A stretch of 40,494 bases of DNA from DATFLS01 sp964413425 (lineage in GTDB: Bacteria; Fidelibacterota; JAANXI01): the NCBI GenBank assembly GCA_964413425.1, contig CAYPST010000024.1, positions 1 through 40,494 on the forward strand, given 5' to 3'. Of the stretch, positions 8,743-17,753 are shown one piece after another. How positions within the stretch are numbered: the stretch's first letter is position 1; each line of letters opens with the position of its first letter. The notes under the pieces are model-generated. The model saw nothing but the letters and a program-made list of their open reading frames with translations, did not search any database and was not told the DNA's origin. The position numbers and the translations under genes were made by a program.

Positions 8743-8931
8743 ATGTGGTTCGTCTATATTCTCTATTCCGCGACCAGTGATCGTTATTATGTCGGCTATA
8801 CCGCCGATGTGCGGGAACGAGTGTGCCAGCATAACGATGGCTGGGGCCGGTACACCAGGCGTGGTATCCCGTGGGGGGTGGTGTATACGGAACAATTCGC
8901 CACGAAACGGGCGGCGATTCAGCGGGAATGA
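8743..8931 (+). pseudogene. GIY-YIG nuclease-domain gene, truncated at the C-terminus
   Basis: A 62-codon frame encodes the start of a small UPF0213/YhbQ-like GIY-YIG protein. The paired motif appears as FVYILYS and YYVGYT, with the following Arg in DVRERVCQHN. Normal members run about 80-95 residues and continue after the AIQRE segment with a basic helix. Here a TGA follows directly, and neither other plus frame restores the tail. It lies 69 bp after tRNA-Asp, a position where such genes often occur. It is probably a decayed gene, although the catalytic motif is intact and a short product could still be made. Confidence 0.7.
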
Positions 8932-9211
8932 CTGATTACCAGGGATCGTTGCTGCTGGAGCCTGGCAGACTCACCGTAGCCCCTGCTTTCCAGGCAGGGG
9001 GAATCGCGATCCACCCCTGCTAATTTTTCATTTGATAATGTAAACTTACTCAGCCCCAATGCAGAGGGGGAGGGTTACAGGCTTTCCCTTATTGTCATAT
9101 CTGTTGAGGAACTTCCACTTCGGCCGCGATTTCTGAACAGAGCTTCCTTGCTCCACCTCGAAGGGTGCCTTTCTGTGGCAGGGCGAGGGCGCGCCGGAAC
9201 CATCACGATTC

Positions 9212-10309
9212 CTATTCTCCCGCTGACATTAGGCCCGGATACAAATCTTCGATGCACATAGGACAGATGGTATGCGAAAAGTGCACCTGCAATTTTTGTG
9301 AAAAATAGGCTTCAGGCGTACGCCATGTACCTGCGGCCTCTTTTATTTTTTTGCAGTTTGCACAGATGGTGATGAACTCCTGTTGTGTCTGTCTCTGCCT
9401 CGCCTTCATATCCGTGATATGCGTCTCAGGAGACGGTATATCGCTCTCAGAGTGTTCCGATCCACGAAGCGGATTAATGAATGCAAACGCCCCGCCATAC
9501 TGGCCTGCTTTACTCCCCATGGGGTGCAAAATAATTTGCAGCAGCACCATCTCGTCATCGGTTACTCGCAGCGAACTTCGGAATCTTTGAGATTTTCCGG
9601 ATACGGTTTTGGACAGATACTCAGCGACGGATGGAGTATTTTCTCGAGGGACTAATTCCGAAAAAGGCTTCCCCTGGATTGCCTCCGGTTTGGCTTTAAA
9701 AATTTTCGCTCCTGCCTTATTGACAAATGTGACAATATGTTGTTTGTCGAGGATGATGAGCGCTTGGTCGATATTGTTGATAGCATCTTTGTATTGTTTC
9801 TGCTGTTCCCGGAGCAGGGCTTCCGCGGTCTTCTGTGCCGTGATATCTATGACATTTGCAAGGATGGCCGGCTTTCCCTGATAGTCGATCAGGGTCGGCA
9901 GGAACCGGATCCAACGGGTACTTCCATCTTTGTGAAAGATTTGAATCTCTGGTTCGGCGGGAAGGTCTTCGGTTTCGCCGGCCAGCGCTTTCTCAGTGGC
10001 CCATCGAACCAATTCGCGGTGCTCAGGGTGCACTAACTCCAGATAATCAATCCGGTTAACTTCATCGAGTGTATAGCCTGAGATTCGGATGAAAGAGTCG
10101 TTTATGTACTGAAATCTGCCATCCTGGAAAATGTATATCGCGCCCAGTGAAAAATCAGCCAGCGTTCGATAAAGCGCGAAATCGTGCTTGGCTCGAGACT
10201 TCAATTGGCTCTTCAGAGATGCAATATTCTTTTCGTATTCCAGGAGCTGTGCTTGAAGAGCCGCATTTTCAGATCGGAGGTCCTTGAGTAACTGCCGGAG
10301 ATCATTCAT
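9212..10309 (-). CDS. Double-PAS sensory protein with Cys4 C-terminal module
   Basis: A soluble signalling protein without a kinase or output enzyme. Residues 1-40 form a coiled coil. PAS1 (about 45-160) ends in the PAC-like WIRFLPTLIDYQGKPAILAN, and a second linker helix leads to PAS2 (about 172-285). The tail (about 312-360) has ICANCKKIKEAAGTW and then FSHTICPMCIEDLYP. That CxxCKKI...W...FSH-ICPxC pattern occurs at the end of many PAS and response-regulator proteins in environmental bacteria and probably binds zinc. No membrane segment is present. It likely works through partner proteins; none is adjacent. The signal is unknown. Confidence 0.85.
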   Translation of the reverse strand: MNDLRQLLKDLRSENAALQAQLLEYEKNIASLKSQLKSRAKHDFALYRTLADFSLGAIYIFQDGRFQYINDSFIRISGYTLDEVNRIDYLELVHPEHRELVRWATEKALAGETEDLPAEPEIQIFHKDGSTRWIRFLPTLIDYQGKPAILANVIDITAQKTAEALLREQQKQYKDAINNIDQALIILDKQHIVTFVNKAGAKIFKAKPEAIQGKPFSELVPRENTPSVAEYLSKTVSGKSQRFRSSLRVTDDEMVLLQIILHPMGSKAGQYGGAFAFINPLRGSEHSESDIPSPETHITDMKARQRQTQQEFITICANCKKIKEAAGTWRTPEAYFSQKLQVHFSHTICPMCIEDLYPGLMSAGE

Positions 10310-10751
10310 GACTAACGTACCTTAAACCCAGAATGTGTTTGTTCACTGCCTCGATTATACAGATAAATATATTCAATCCGATAAAAAAATAGATAGTTAG
10401 AGGAAGGAGCCAGGTCATGAATGCCATAACTGAGGAAAGTAAATTGATTAATAATGTTCTTAGTTTTGCTATATTAGTATACAATAAATCAATAGCGGAT
10501 GCCAGTCTCTTTTTATTAGAAATTCAAAATTTTCCTCAGTGGAAGGGTATTAGAAAGAGTCAACTTCAATAAGTGTGACCTACACGAGGTTTGCACTCCA
10601 AGAAAAAATATCTGTTATTTTCTCCCTCATTGACTCTTCTCTTTTTCCGCCCTCCTCAGTTCGACCGAAAAAAATTATCGACCGTTCCTCACGATTGGAG
10701 AATATTTATACGAGAGCTGTAAGAATCATCGAACAATATGCGGAGGATGGA

Positions 10752-11054
10752 ATGGCAACCTATATTCTTCTCACCAAACTTTCTCCCACCGTGATGGGAG
10801 ATTTGAAGCACCGGGAAAATATCGGGCGCGAATGGTTTGAAACTGTAAAGGAGAAGTGTCCGGAAGTAAATTGGATTGCTCACTATGCGTTGTTGGGACC
10901 GAATGATTTTCTGGATATCTACGAGGCGCCGGATGAAGAGACTGCGGCCAAAGTCTCTATGATCACCATGTCGAAGGGGGCTGTGAAGGCAGAGACCTGG
11001 AATGCTATCCCTTATAAGGAATTTTTGAATATTACGAAGGCACTGGCCGAGTAA
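10752..11054 (+). CDS. GYD-domain protein
   Basis: A 100-residue cytosolic protein of the GYD family (dimeric alpha-beta barrel fold, function unknown). It starts MATYILLTKLSP and ends in the usual TWNAIPYKEF region, with YALLGPNDFLDIYEAPDEET in the middle as in other members. The frame is open upstream to about 10575, but the ATG at 10752 has GGAGG six bases before it and matches the normal family start. Confidence 0.88.
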   Translation: MATYILLTKLSPTVMGDLKHRENIGREWFETVKEKCPEVNWIAHYALLGPNDFLDIYEAPDEETAAKVSMITMSKGAVKAETWNAIPYKEFLNITKALAE

Positions 11055-11137
11055 TCTCCTTCGGATAAAATCGTTGAACTTCATCATCCGGTGTGCACGA
11101 GAGTAGTTCCTGGCAAGAGTATTCTCTGAAATCGATG

Positions 11138-11374
11138 TTACTCCTTTCCATGAGAAGGGAACCGGGCGTCCCGCGCCAGGGGAAGGCCTGCCGCGCCGAT
11201 AAGTATGAAAATGCCGAAGAAGAGAGCAGCAATAACCCACCCGGGCCGATCTTCATATCCTTTGTACTGCAGGACCTTGTTCGTGGTGGCGGCACAAACT
11301 ACACCATATATTAAGTAGAGAAATACCAGCGTGAGCTGGGTCATAATACCGGGGACGGATTCAAAACTAAACAC
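11138..11374 (-). CDS. Small membrane protein, GTG start
   Basis: A 78-residue protein with two hydrophobic helices, about 11-31 and 46-66, separated by a charged loop (TNKVLQYKGYEDRPG). It is not recognised. It starts with GTG, supported by a strong AAGGAGGT ribosome site five bases upstream, which makes it a real gene in my view. It stands alone between the GYD gene and the DUF4332 membrane protein, on the opposite strand to both. Confidence 0.7.
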   Translation of the reverse strand: MFSFESVPGIMTQLTLVFLYLIYGVVCAATTNKVLQYKGYEDRPGWVIAALFFGIFILIGAAGLPLARDARFPSHGKE

Positions 11375-11639
11375 CGAATACCTCCTTCTGTTTCATGCAC
11401 AGTTCATTTTGGTAACGCACTAATGTAGTGATTATTTTACTAATCAGAGAGCGTTTCTTAGCCCTGGGCCTGAGGAACAGACGGTATTGGGTGCTGGTGA
11501 GTTCGTGTTCAACTTTGGCCGAGCAACCACTCTCAGGATATGTTGGGGCTTCTCTATTCTGCACAAACTTTACTTCCAATTTATTTCAGGCTCTATTATA
11601 CTTGTTGGTTAACGAAATCTGACACGGATATAATATCAA

Positions 11640-13001
11640 ATGAAGCAGAAGCGCATTGGCATCAGGCTCCGGAAGCCATGGTGGTGGATCCCGGGAATCG
11701 TGATCATGGCCATCGGCCTGTATGCGCTCATTTTTGATGTCCCCCAGCTCAATATCTTCTGGTATATTTTCGGGTGGTATGGCTACCTGATAATTCTGGA
11801 TGCCATCATTTATTACAATCAGCAGGAATCTTTCCTCACCGCAAGGCGGCGGGAACTTCTGGCAATGCTCTTCTGGTCGGTCCCGTTCTGGTTTCTGTTC
11901 GAAGCATATAATTTTGTCATCAAGAATTGGTATTACGTCTTTGCTTTCAAATCGGATTGGCAGCAGGGGGTTTTTGCCTGGTTGTCGTTCGCGACTGTGC
12001 TGCCGGCCTGTTTTTTTCATGCGGAACTCTTGAAATCTTACAATCTCTTTACGAATACACGCACTCCACCAATTAACGTACACAAAGGATTGCAACAATT
12101 TTTTTTATACTTCGGAATTCTGTGTATTATTTTACCATTGATATTTCCCCGGCATACGTTCTGGATGGTCTGGGGCGCGACACTTGGGGTGCCGGATGTG
12201 ATCAACTATTATAATGGCGCGCCTTCTATTCTGCGCGATCTGGAGCGGGGGCGGCCGGGACGCCTTTACCGCCTGCTGGTTGGCGGAATGATTGCGGGAC
12301 TGGTCTGGGAAGGAATGAATTATTGGGCTCGCTGCAAATGGATTTATACCGTCCCCGGATTGGAAGAGGCGAAGCTGTTCGAAATGCCGATTCCGGGATT
12401 TTTGGGTTTCCCGGTGCTGGCGGTGGAAGCTTTTGCGTTTTACAGCCTTCTGAGTCATTACCTCCGGGGAGGACGGCGCTGGGAGCTCCGAGACAGCAGG
12501 CAACGTGAGAAAAGAGCACCTGCGGGGGCTCCTCTTGCAGGACTCATTGCCGTGGCATTGAGTGTGCTTATATTCATCGGGGTGCTGAATATTACCCTCC
12601 AATCCCGCAGACCACTGCTGGTAGAATTCGAGGGCGTAACAGAGAGTGAAGTTACCTCGTTAACCGCCCAGGGGATTCGTACTCCCGAGGAATTTTTCGA
12701 TGCCGTGAAACACACTGATATTCAACCTGTCGCCACCACTACAGGAATAGATGCCGCCCGGATCCGGCAGCTGTGGAATCAAATATCGCTGGCATTACAT
12801 AAAGGAATGGGGGTGGAAAATGCCGTTCTGCTCCAATCTGTCGGGATTCGGCAGGCCACCGATCTTCGTGGCCGGGATGCCGGGATCCTGCATCACGCCC
12901 TATCTGAGTCTGCAGCAAAGCATGACCGGACCGTTCCCCGATCGGCCGAAGTGAAAGTATGGATCAGGGCGGCGGAATTGAGCGGAGGGACAAAGCGGTA
13001 G
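11640..13001 (+). CDS. Multi-pass membrane protein with C-terminal DUF4332-like domain
   Basis: 453 residues. The N-terminal 290 residues contain about seven or eight hydrophobic helices (for example IPGIVIMAIGLYALIF and LIILDAIIYY) and many Trp and Tyr. A further helix lies at about 301-320. The soluble tail (about 330-450) reads as two helix-hairpin-helix-like units, GVTESEVTSLTAQGIRTPEEF and then ENAVLLQSVGIRQATDLRGR, closing with VPRSAEVKVWIRAAEL. This matches the layout of DUF4332, which resembles DNA-binding helix-hairpin-helix domains. The function of either part is unknown. No good ribosome site is visible at the ATG. It precedes the acyltransferase gene by 84 bp. Confidence 0.8.
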   Translation: MKQKRIGIRLRKPWWWIPGIVIMAIGLYALIFDVPQLNIFWYIFGWYGYLIILDAIIYYNQQESFLTARRRELLAMLFWSVPFWFLFEAYNFVIKNWYYVFAFKSDWQQGVFAWLSFATVLPACFFHAELLKSYNLFTNTRTPPINVHKGLQQFFLYFGILCIILPLIFPRHTFWMVWGATLGVPDVINYYNGAPSILRDLERGRPGRLYRLLVGGMIAGLVWEGMNYWARCKWIYTVPGLEEAKLFEMPIPGFLGFPVLAVEAFAFYSLLSHYLRGGRRWELRDSRQREKRAPAGAPLAGLIAVALSVLIFIGVLNITLQSRRPLLVEFEGVTESEVTSLTAQGIRTPEEFFDAVKHTDIQPVATTTGIDAARIRQLWNQISLALHKGMGVENAVLLQSVGIRQATDLRGRDAGILHHALSESAAKHDRTVPRSAEVKVWIRAAELSGGTKR

Positions 13002-13085
13002 GCAGGGCAGCCGGTGGATAATATCTCGTTCCTTCGGAGTTTTTGTTCTTTGAAAACAATTGAATGAAGCGAGACAGAATACATT

Positions 13086-13901
13086 ATGAGCACTGAAGAC
13101 ATTTCAACTCCCTGGCGACAAATCGCAGCTGCGGCATACAGCGGCCCGAAGGATTGCCGGATCTTCGGAACCATTGAGGTGGATATCACAGCGACCCTGG
13201 ATCATATCACCCGAAAACGCCAATCCGGCGAGAAGCCGACGCTCGTTCATTTTGTCACGGCCGCCTTAGCCCGATGCATGCATGAGGATGTACCACAGAT
13301 CAATTGCTTTCTCCAGCGGGGGAAATTTATCCGAAGGGAGAATGTGGACGTGTTTATTACTGTCGCCCTGCAGGAGGGAGAAGATCTCACCGGAGTGGTA
13401 ATACCCGGTGCACAGAATTTGCCGGTCCGGGAAATAACGAACCTGCTCAGATCAAAGGTGAGAGAGAAGCGCCAGGGTTATGATTCCGGATTCGTTGCGG
13501 CAAAACATACCCTGTCGAAAATTCCCTGGCCTTTCCGCCGGATGCTTTTTCTGCTGATTCGCTGGTGGGTGTATACACTGGGTTTCGGACTGCCGTTTTT
13601 TAAAATCTCCAGGGATCCCTTCGGCAGCGTGATCCTGTCGGATATCGGATCCCATGGGTTGAACACGGGCATGGCAGCGCTCTTCCCGATGGGAAGGGTT
13701 CCGGTGGTCATCACCATGGGAACAGTGGAAAAGAAGCCGGTTGTGGTGGATGATGAAGTGCAGGTCCGGTCTATCCTGCCTCTGACAGCCACTCTCGATC
13801 ATCGAATTGTTGACGGCGCCCAGGCCGGCGCCCTGGCCCGCGGAGTGGCACGCCGGCTCAGAGACCCGGAACGACTGATCGAAACCTCGGGCACCGAATA
13901 A
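13086..13901 (+). CDS. Stand-alone 2-oxoacid dehydrogenase E2-type acyltransferase domain
   Basis: 271 residues made only of the catalytic domain of dihydrolipoamide acyltransferases (CoA-acyltransferase fold). The active-site motif is LDHRIVDGAQ, with H239, D243 and G244. The middle has VFITVALQEGEDLTGVVIPGA, as in E2 proteins. There is no lipoyl domain and no E1/E3-binding domain, and no E1 or E3 gene nearby, so it is unlikely to be a pyruvate-dehydrogenase-type E2. Similar short proteins are annotated as 2-oxoacid dehydrogenase family acyltransferases of unknown role. Residues about 148-172 (IPWPFRRMLFLLIRWWVYTLGF) are hydrophobic and might touch the membrane. Confidence 0.85.
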   Translation: MSTEDISTPWRQIAAAAYSGPKDCRIFGTIEVDITATLDHITRKRQSGEKPTLVHFVTAALARCMHEDVPQINCFLQRGKFIRRENVDVFITVALQEGEDLTGVVIPGAQNLPVREITNLLRSKVREKRQGYDSGFVAAKHTLSKIPWPFRRMLFLLIRWWVYTLGFGLPFFKISRDPFGSVILSDIGSHGLNTGMAALFPMGRVPVVITMGTVEKKPVVVDDEVQVRSILPLTATLDHRIVDGAQAGALARGVARRLRDPERLIETSGTE

Positions 13902-13929
13902 TGGTTCAGGTAGGCAGAGCCCCGGGATT

Positions 13930-15150
13930 TTACTCCCGGAGTTCGGGACACCGGTTGTTCATCCGGAGAAATCCGAATCCACCCATCACTCCGAAAATGG
14001 CGACGCCGGTCCATAAAATTGTGGGATTCGGTGCGTAATCGATCAATAGGCCGCCGATGAGTGGTCCAATGGACCAGCCGAGCGTCCCGAACAGACCATA
14101 GGCTCCCATGTAGATCCCATAGCGCGCCGTGGTCGCCATCCGGGCGACCATAGTGCTGGAGGCGGGACTCACCATCATTTCTGCTGTCGTAATGACTGCT
14201 ATCAGCACGAGAATTCCTCCCAGGGAGTGCGGGAAGATCATTAACCAGTATCCGATACTGTAGAGAATGCTGCCGAATGATAGTACCAATAGCAGATTTC
14301 TTCCGTGCACCAGCCGGGCGACTATCATTTGAAAGAATACCACCAGAAATGCATTCGTGCTATACACCAGGCCCAATTGGGAATGACTCAGGCCGACGGT
14401 CTGTTTCGCATAGACGGAGAGGGTGGCAATCAGCTGGGCCATGGTGAGAAACATCAGCAGAGAGATGAGGCAGAATTGCAGAAATCGGCGGTCCTGGAAA
14501 ATCTGCAGCATGCGCCTGGAGTGAAAGGTGGAGTAGTGGAACCCGATCCGATAGATGTTGGATTCGCGAATAAACAATACAATAGTGATACCGGAGAGTA
14601 TTGCTAATACCCCTCCCCCCCAGAACAGTAAGGCATACGAATTTTTCGCAAGCAGACCGCCTGCAGCCGGACCAATTCCCCAGCCGATATTGGCCGCAAT
14701 TTTCATGAGTCCGTAGGCCTCGGTGCGTTTGTCTACAGGCACGATATCGGCAACCATCGCATTGGCGACGGGCTGGAAGAACGAGGCGAACAGATAGCCG
14801 ATGATGAGGATTCCTCCGGTAATCAGAAAGGATAACCGGTACTGAATGGTTGCTGCCACTCCAAAGAAGACAGCTCCTCGCACCAGCTGGGCAAAGATCA
14901 TAATTTTGCGCCGACCGATGCTGTCACTCAGGTTGCCGGCAATAATCTGCGAACCGGCCCTAATCAGAGCAGAGAAGAAGAAAAATCCCCCGACCACAGA
15001 CATGGGGATGCCGAGCTCCAGGTAGAAATAGATGCTCACGAATGGGACAATCATGGCAAATCCCATGGAACTAATCACCCAGCCGATAAACAGCACCCAT
15101 AGCTGGGGATCATAGGCGGAAAACGCTTGACGTATCCTGTGGTGTATCAT
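13930..15150 (-). CDS. MFS transporter (DHA1-like)
   Basis: A 406-residue major facilitator with about 12 hydrophobic helices. Motif A is visible in the first half as GNLSDSIGRRKIM. The pattern fits drug or sugar exporters; substrate unknown. The frame is open to 15225, but those extra residues are the translation of the AT-rich repeat at 15188-15210, so the ATG at 15150 (MIHHRIRQAF) is preferred. It converges with the acyltransferase gene, leaving 28 bp. A short CCGGGA/TCCCGG stem spans the stop codon. Confidence 0.9.
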   Translation of the reverse strand: MIHHRIRQAFSAYDPQLWVLFIGWVISSMGFAMIVPFVSIYFYLELGIPMSVVGGFFFFSALIRAGSQIIAGNLSDSIGRRKIMIFAQLVRGAVFFGVAATIQYRLSFLITGGILIIGYLFASFFQPVANAMVADIVPVDKRTEAYGLMKIAANIGWGIGPAAGGLLAKNSYALLFWGGGVLAILSGITIVLFIRESNIYRIGFHYSTFHSRRMLQIFQDRRFLQFCLISLLMFLTMAQLIATLSVYAKQTVGLSHSQLGLVYSTNAFLVVFFQMIVARLVHGRNLLLVLSFGSILYSIGYWLMIFPHSLGGILVLIAVITTAEMMVSPASSTMVARMATTARYGIYMGAYGLFGTLGWSIGPLIGGLLIDYAPNPTILWTGVAIFGVMGGFGFLRMNNRCPELRE

Positions 15151-15487
15151 TCCGGAAATGTAGCAGATGGCCGGGAAGAATAAAAAAGAATTCAAGAATT
15201 CAAAATTCAATACCCAATACGTCAATACTCAAAAATCCCTGCCCAGTACCCCGCGAAGGTGGGCACAGGCATGCAAGAATACAAGAACTCAAGCATGCAA
15301 GAATACAAAACTTCCAAGCTCAAAAGGACAAAAATACGATATATAAGAGGCCCGTAAATCAGGTCAGGAAATGGAGTAAATCCCGTATTCAGGTGACGGG
15401 CTGGGTGATCCGTTCTCCCGTCTCCGGACTCTCCCGAAGGGACGCCTTTGGCGCGGTCTCCATTTTCAGGAAAAGAACGGCTCCGGG
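15151..15487. other. Intergenic region carrying CAAGAAT/AAGAATTC word repeats
   Basis: No gene is seen. About 15188-15210 and 15270-15328 are built from 8-9 nt words (GAATTCAA and CAAGAATA, CAAGAACT, CAAGCATG). Between and after them is unrelated sequence reaching the stop of the acyl-CoA ligase gene. Confidence 0.6.
15188..15328. repeat. Degenerate 8-9 nt word repeats (CAAGAAT type)
   Basis: Two blocks lie within this span. The first repeats GAATTCAA at an eight-base step. The second repeats CAAGNNTN at an eight-base step for five units. It belongs to the same class of gene-border word clusters as the CAGGAT and CACGAAT blocks, with a different word. Confidence 0.65.
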
Positions 15488-17302
15488 TCAATCCTCGGGA
15501 TACAGGCTATCGATGAGGTCCTGATATTTTTCTTCGACCACCCGCCGTTTGATTTTCAAGGTGGGAGTTAATTCGCCGCCTTCTTGAGTAAACGGTGTCT
15601 CGATTACAGCGAATCGTTTGATTTGTTCGAAGCCGGGAAGATCACTTTGGGCTTTCTGAATCTCCTGGTCGAGCAGCGTATTTACCTCCTCTTTCTGCAG
15701 GAGATCCTGATAGTTCTCAAAGTAAAGCCCGTTCGATTTTGCCCAGTATTCCAACGCTTCCTGGCTGGGTACGATGAGGGCGGCGATATACTTGCGTTGA
15801 TCACCGATGGCCATGATCTGATCGATGTACGGAGAACCGGCAACCCTGGATTCCAGTGGGGCCGGGGCCACATTTTTTCCGCCCGAAGTTACGATAATGT
15901 TTTTTTTCCGATCCGTGATTACCAGGTGTCCGTCTGCATCGATTTCTCCGATATCCCCGGAATGGAGCCATCCCTCCTCATCAATGACTTCGGCGGTGGC
16001 TTCCGGATTGTTGAAGTATCCCTGCATTTTATTGGGACCGTTAAACAGAATTTCACCGTCGCCGGCAATGCGAATTTCGACGTCGGGCAGCGTTGGACCC
16101 ACGGTGCCGAATTTGATATGGTCAGGCCGATTCACATTCGTTACCGGAGACATCTCAGTAAGACCGAATCCTTCGACGATGAGTAACCCGGCCGAAGCGA
16201 AGAACTGCCCTATTTCTCTGGAAAGCGGAGCGCCACCGGAAATGGTCAGCAGCGCTTCCCCGCCGAATAATTGCGTGATTTTCGAAAACACCAGCTTCTG
16301 AGCCAGGCCGTATTGCCAGGCCAGCAATCCGGAGGGCGCCTTTCCTCTCTGCAAATATTCACTGGAAACCTGGGTGCCGATTTTGGTCGCCCAGTTGAAT
16401 ATCCGGCGCTTAATTGCCGAACCGGAATGGACCTGCTGGAGTACGGTATGGTATATCTTCTCGTATAACCGGGGCACAGAAACGAAATAATGGGGCTGAT
16501 ATGCCTGAATATCATCCAGGACAGTTTCGATGCTTTCAATAACCAAAATGGTGGAGCCAATATAGATACACATGTGCGCTGCTACCCGCTCCAGACTATG
16601 GCTGAACGGCAGGAAAGAGAGCCACCGCATTCCGCTCTTAAAATTCAGGACGGCCTGGGCTGCCTGGAAGTTGGTGGCAATATTGAACTGACTTAACATC
16701 ACCCCCTTCGGCATCCCGGTGGTTCCCGAGGTATATAGAATTGTCCAGAGATCATCCCTCTGACGTTCGTTCCCCTTCTCCGACAGAGAGAATTCCACCG
16801 AAGATTTGTGCTCTCGGCCTCGTTCCAGCAATTCGGAGAAATCCATAATCCAGTCGGCAATCAATCCATGATCGTCCTCGTAGATAATCATCTGTTGAAG
16901 TGCCGGGAGCTTATCTTTGATCTCCATGATGGTTTCGGCATGCGTCCGGTTGGAGACGAAGATCAGGCTGGCCTGCGAGTCGTTCAGAATGAAGGAAATC
17001 TGGTTTGGAAGTAAGGTCGGATACACCGGAACGGAGACGATCCCGAAATAGGCACAGGCATAATCTGTCATAATCCATTCCGGTTTATTCTCCGAGAGAA
17101 TGGCAATGCGGTTACCCGCTCTGTATCCCAGGGAATGCAGTCCCATGCCAATATTTTCGATCTTGGTATAGACATCCTGATAGGTGAGATAATCGAATCC
17201 ATCATCGGATTTTAAGGCATACAGGGGCATGTCCCGGAATTTTGAAGCCGCGTCTTCAAAGACCGCCGGTAGCGTTTCCAGATAATCGAGTTGATAGGCC
17301 AT
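15488..17302 (-). CDS. Long-chain acyl-CoA synthetase (AMP-forming)
   Basis: An adenylate-forming ligase that should activate long-chain fatty acids to acyl-CoA at the inner face of the membrane. The AMP-binding loop is TSGTTGMPKG (191-200). Later come a GLTE segment (VEGFGLTEMSP), DEEGWLHSGDIGEID and the hinge ITDRKKNIIVTSGGKNVAP. The FAA1/FadD15-like C-terminus (SQEALEYWAKSN onward) supports the long-chain class. At 604 residues it is normal. The frame runs upstream to 17455, but the ATG at 17302 has a GGAG site nine bases before it and fits the family. No beta-oxidation genes are nearby, so the role (lipid synthesis or degradation) is open. Confidence 0.93.
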   Translation of the reverse strand: MAYQLDYLETLPAVFEDAASKFRDMPLYALKSDDGFDYLTYQDVYTKIENIGMGLHSLGYRAGNRIAILSENKPEWIMTDYACAYFGIVSVPVYPTLLPNQISFILNDSQASLIFVSNRTHAETIMEIKDKLPALQQMIIYEDDHGLIADWIMDFSELLERGREHKSSVEFSLSEKGNERQRDDLWTILYTSGTTGMPKGVMLSQFNIATNFQAAQAVLNFKSGMRWLSFLPFSHSLERVAAHMCIYIGSTILVIESIETVLDDIQAYQPHYFVSVPRLYEKIYHTVLQQVHSGSAIKRRIFNWATKIGTQVSSEYLQRGKAPSGLLAWQYGLAQKLVFSKITQLFGGEALLTISGGAPLSREIGQFFASAGLLIVEGFGLTEMSPVTNVNRPDHIKFGTVGPTLPDVEIRIAGDGEILFNGPNKMQGYFNNPEATAEVIDEEGWLHSGDIGEIDADGHLVITDRKKNIIVTSGGKNVAPAPLESRVAGSPYIDQIMAIGDQRKYIAALIVPSQEALEYWAKSNGLYFENYQDLLQKEEVNTLLDQEIQKAQSDLPGFEQIKRFAVIETPFTQEGGELTPTLKIKRRVVEEKYQDLIDSLYPED

Positions 17303-17569
17303 GGTGTTGTTCTCCGTGTTTGTCAAAAGTTCAGCCGGTGCACATTGTGTCCCAGGGAAAATGATAAAACAATGGCCCCGTTCGTATTGGCATATTCTGG
17401 AATAGTTTTCTCTAAGATACGTTAATATGTATTGTTTGTAAATATAGAAGCCCATATTTTTATGGTATTGGAATGGTTACCTCCTAATCGAGCGACGTTT
17501 CGCCAGCGAATGGATTGCTCGGCTTGATTGGGGAGAGCATTCACCGGCATTCAATAAAAGGAGATGGAG

Positions 17570-17683
17570 ATGGGAAAAGGAGATATCCGGACACGGCGGG
17601 GGAAAATTTTCAGGGGAACCCATGGAAAGTCCCATCCTCGAAAGAAGAAAAAAGGGACAACCGGGAAGACCTCCCGCAAATAG
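17570..17683 (+). CDS. 30S ribosomal protein THX (bTHX-type)
   Basis: A 37-residue, strongly basic microprotein beginning MGKGDIRTRRGKIFRGTHGK and continuing with SHPRKKKK. This is the signature of the THX (Thx) small-subunit protein known from Thermus and common in Bacteroidota-type genomes, where the consensus starts MGKGD-x-x-(T/S)RRGKI. The C-terminal extension (GTTGKTSRK) is a few residues longer than the shortest members. An AGGAG site precedes the ATG. It lies alone on the plus strand between two minus-strand genes. Confidence 0.9.
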   Translation: MGKGDIRTRRGKIFRGTHGKSHPRKKKKGTTGKTSRK

Positions 17684-17753
17684 GGTTGGATCCCGGGATC
17701 CGGTGGCAGGACAGAGCGTGAGTGCCGTTGTCGATCCTGCATATCCGGGAATA

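Noticed and set aside
8980..9000. CCCCTGC/GCAGGGG hairpin after the GIY-YIG fragment as a terminator
   Set aside because: It has a seven-base stem but is followed by GC-rich sequence without a T run.
10302..10484. A 60-residue hydrophobic frame upstream of the PAS gene
   Set aside because: It starts with TTG, has no ribosome site and lies in AT-rich DNA where hydrophobic frames arise by chance. A real small membrane protein cannot be fully excluded.
13922..13939. CCGGGA/TCCCGG stem as shared terminator of the convergent acyltransferase and MFS genes
   Set aside because: The six-base stem overlaps the MFS stop codon and lacks a T tract on either side, so it is too weak to call.
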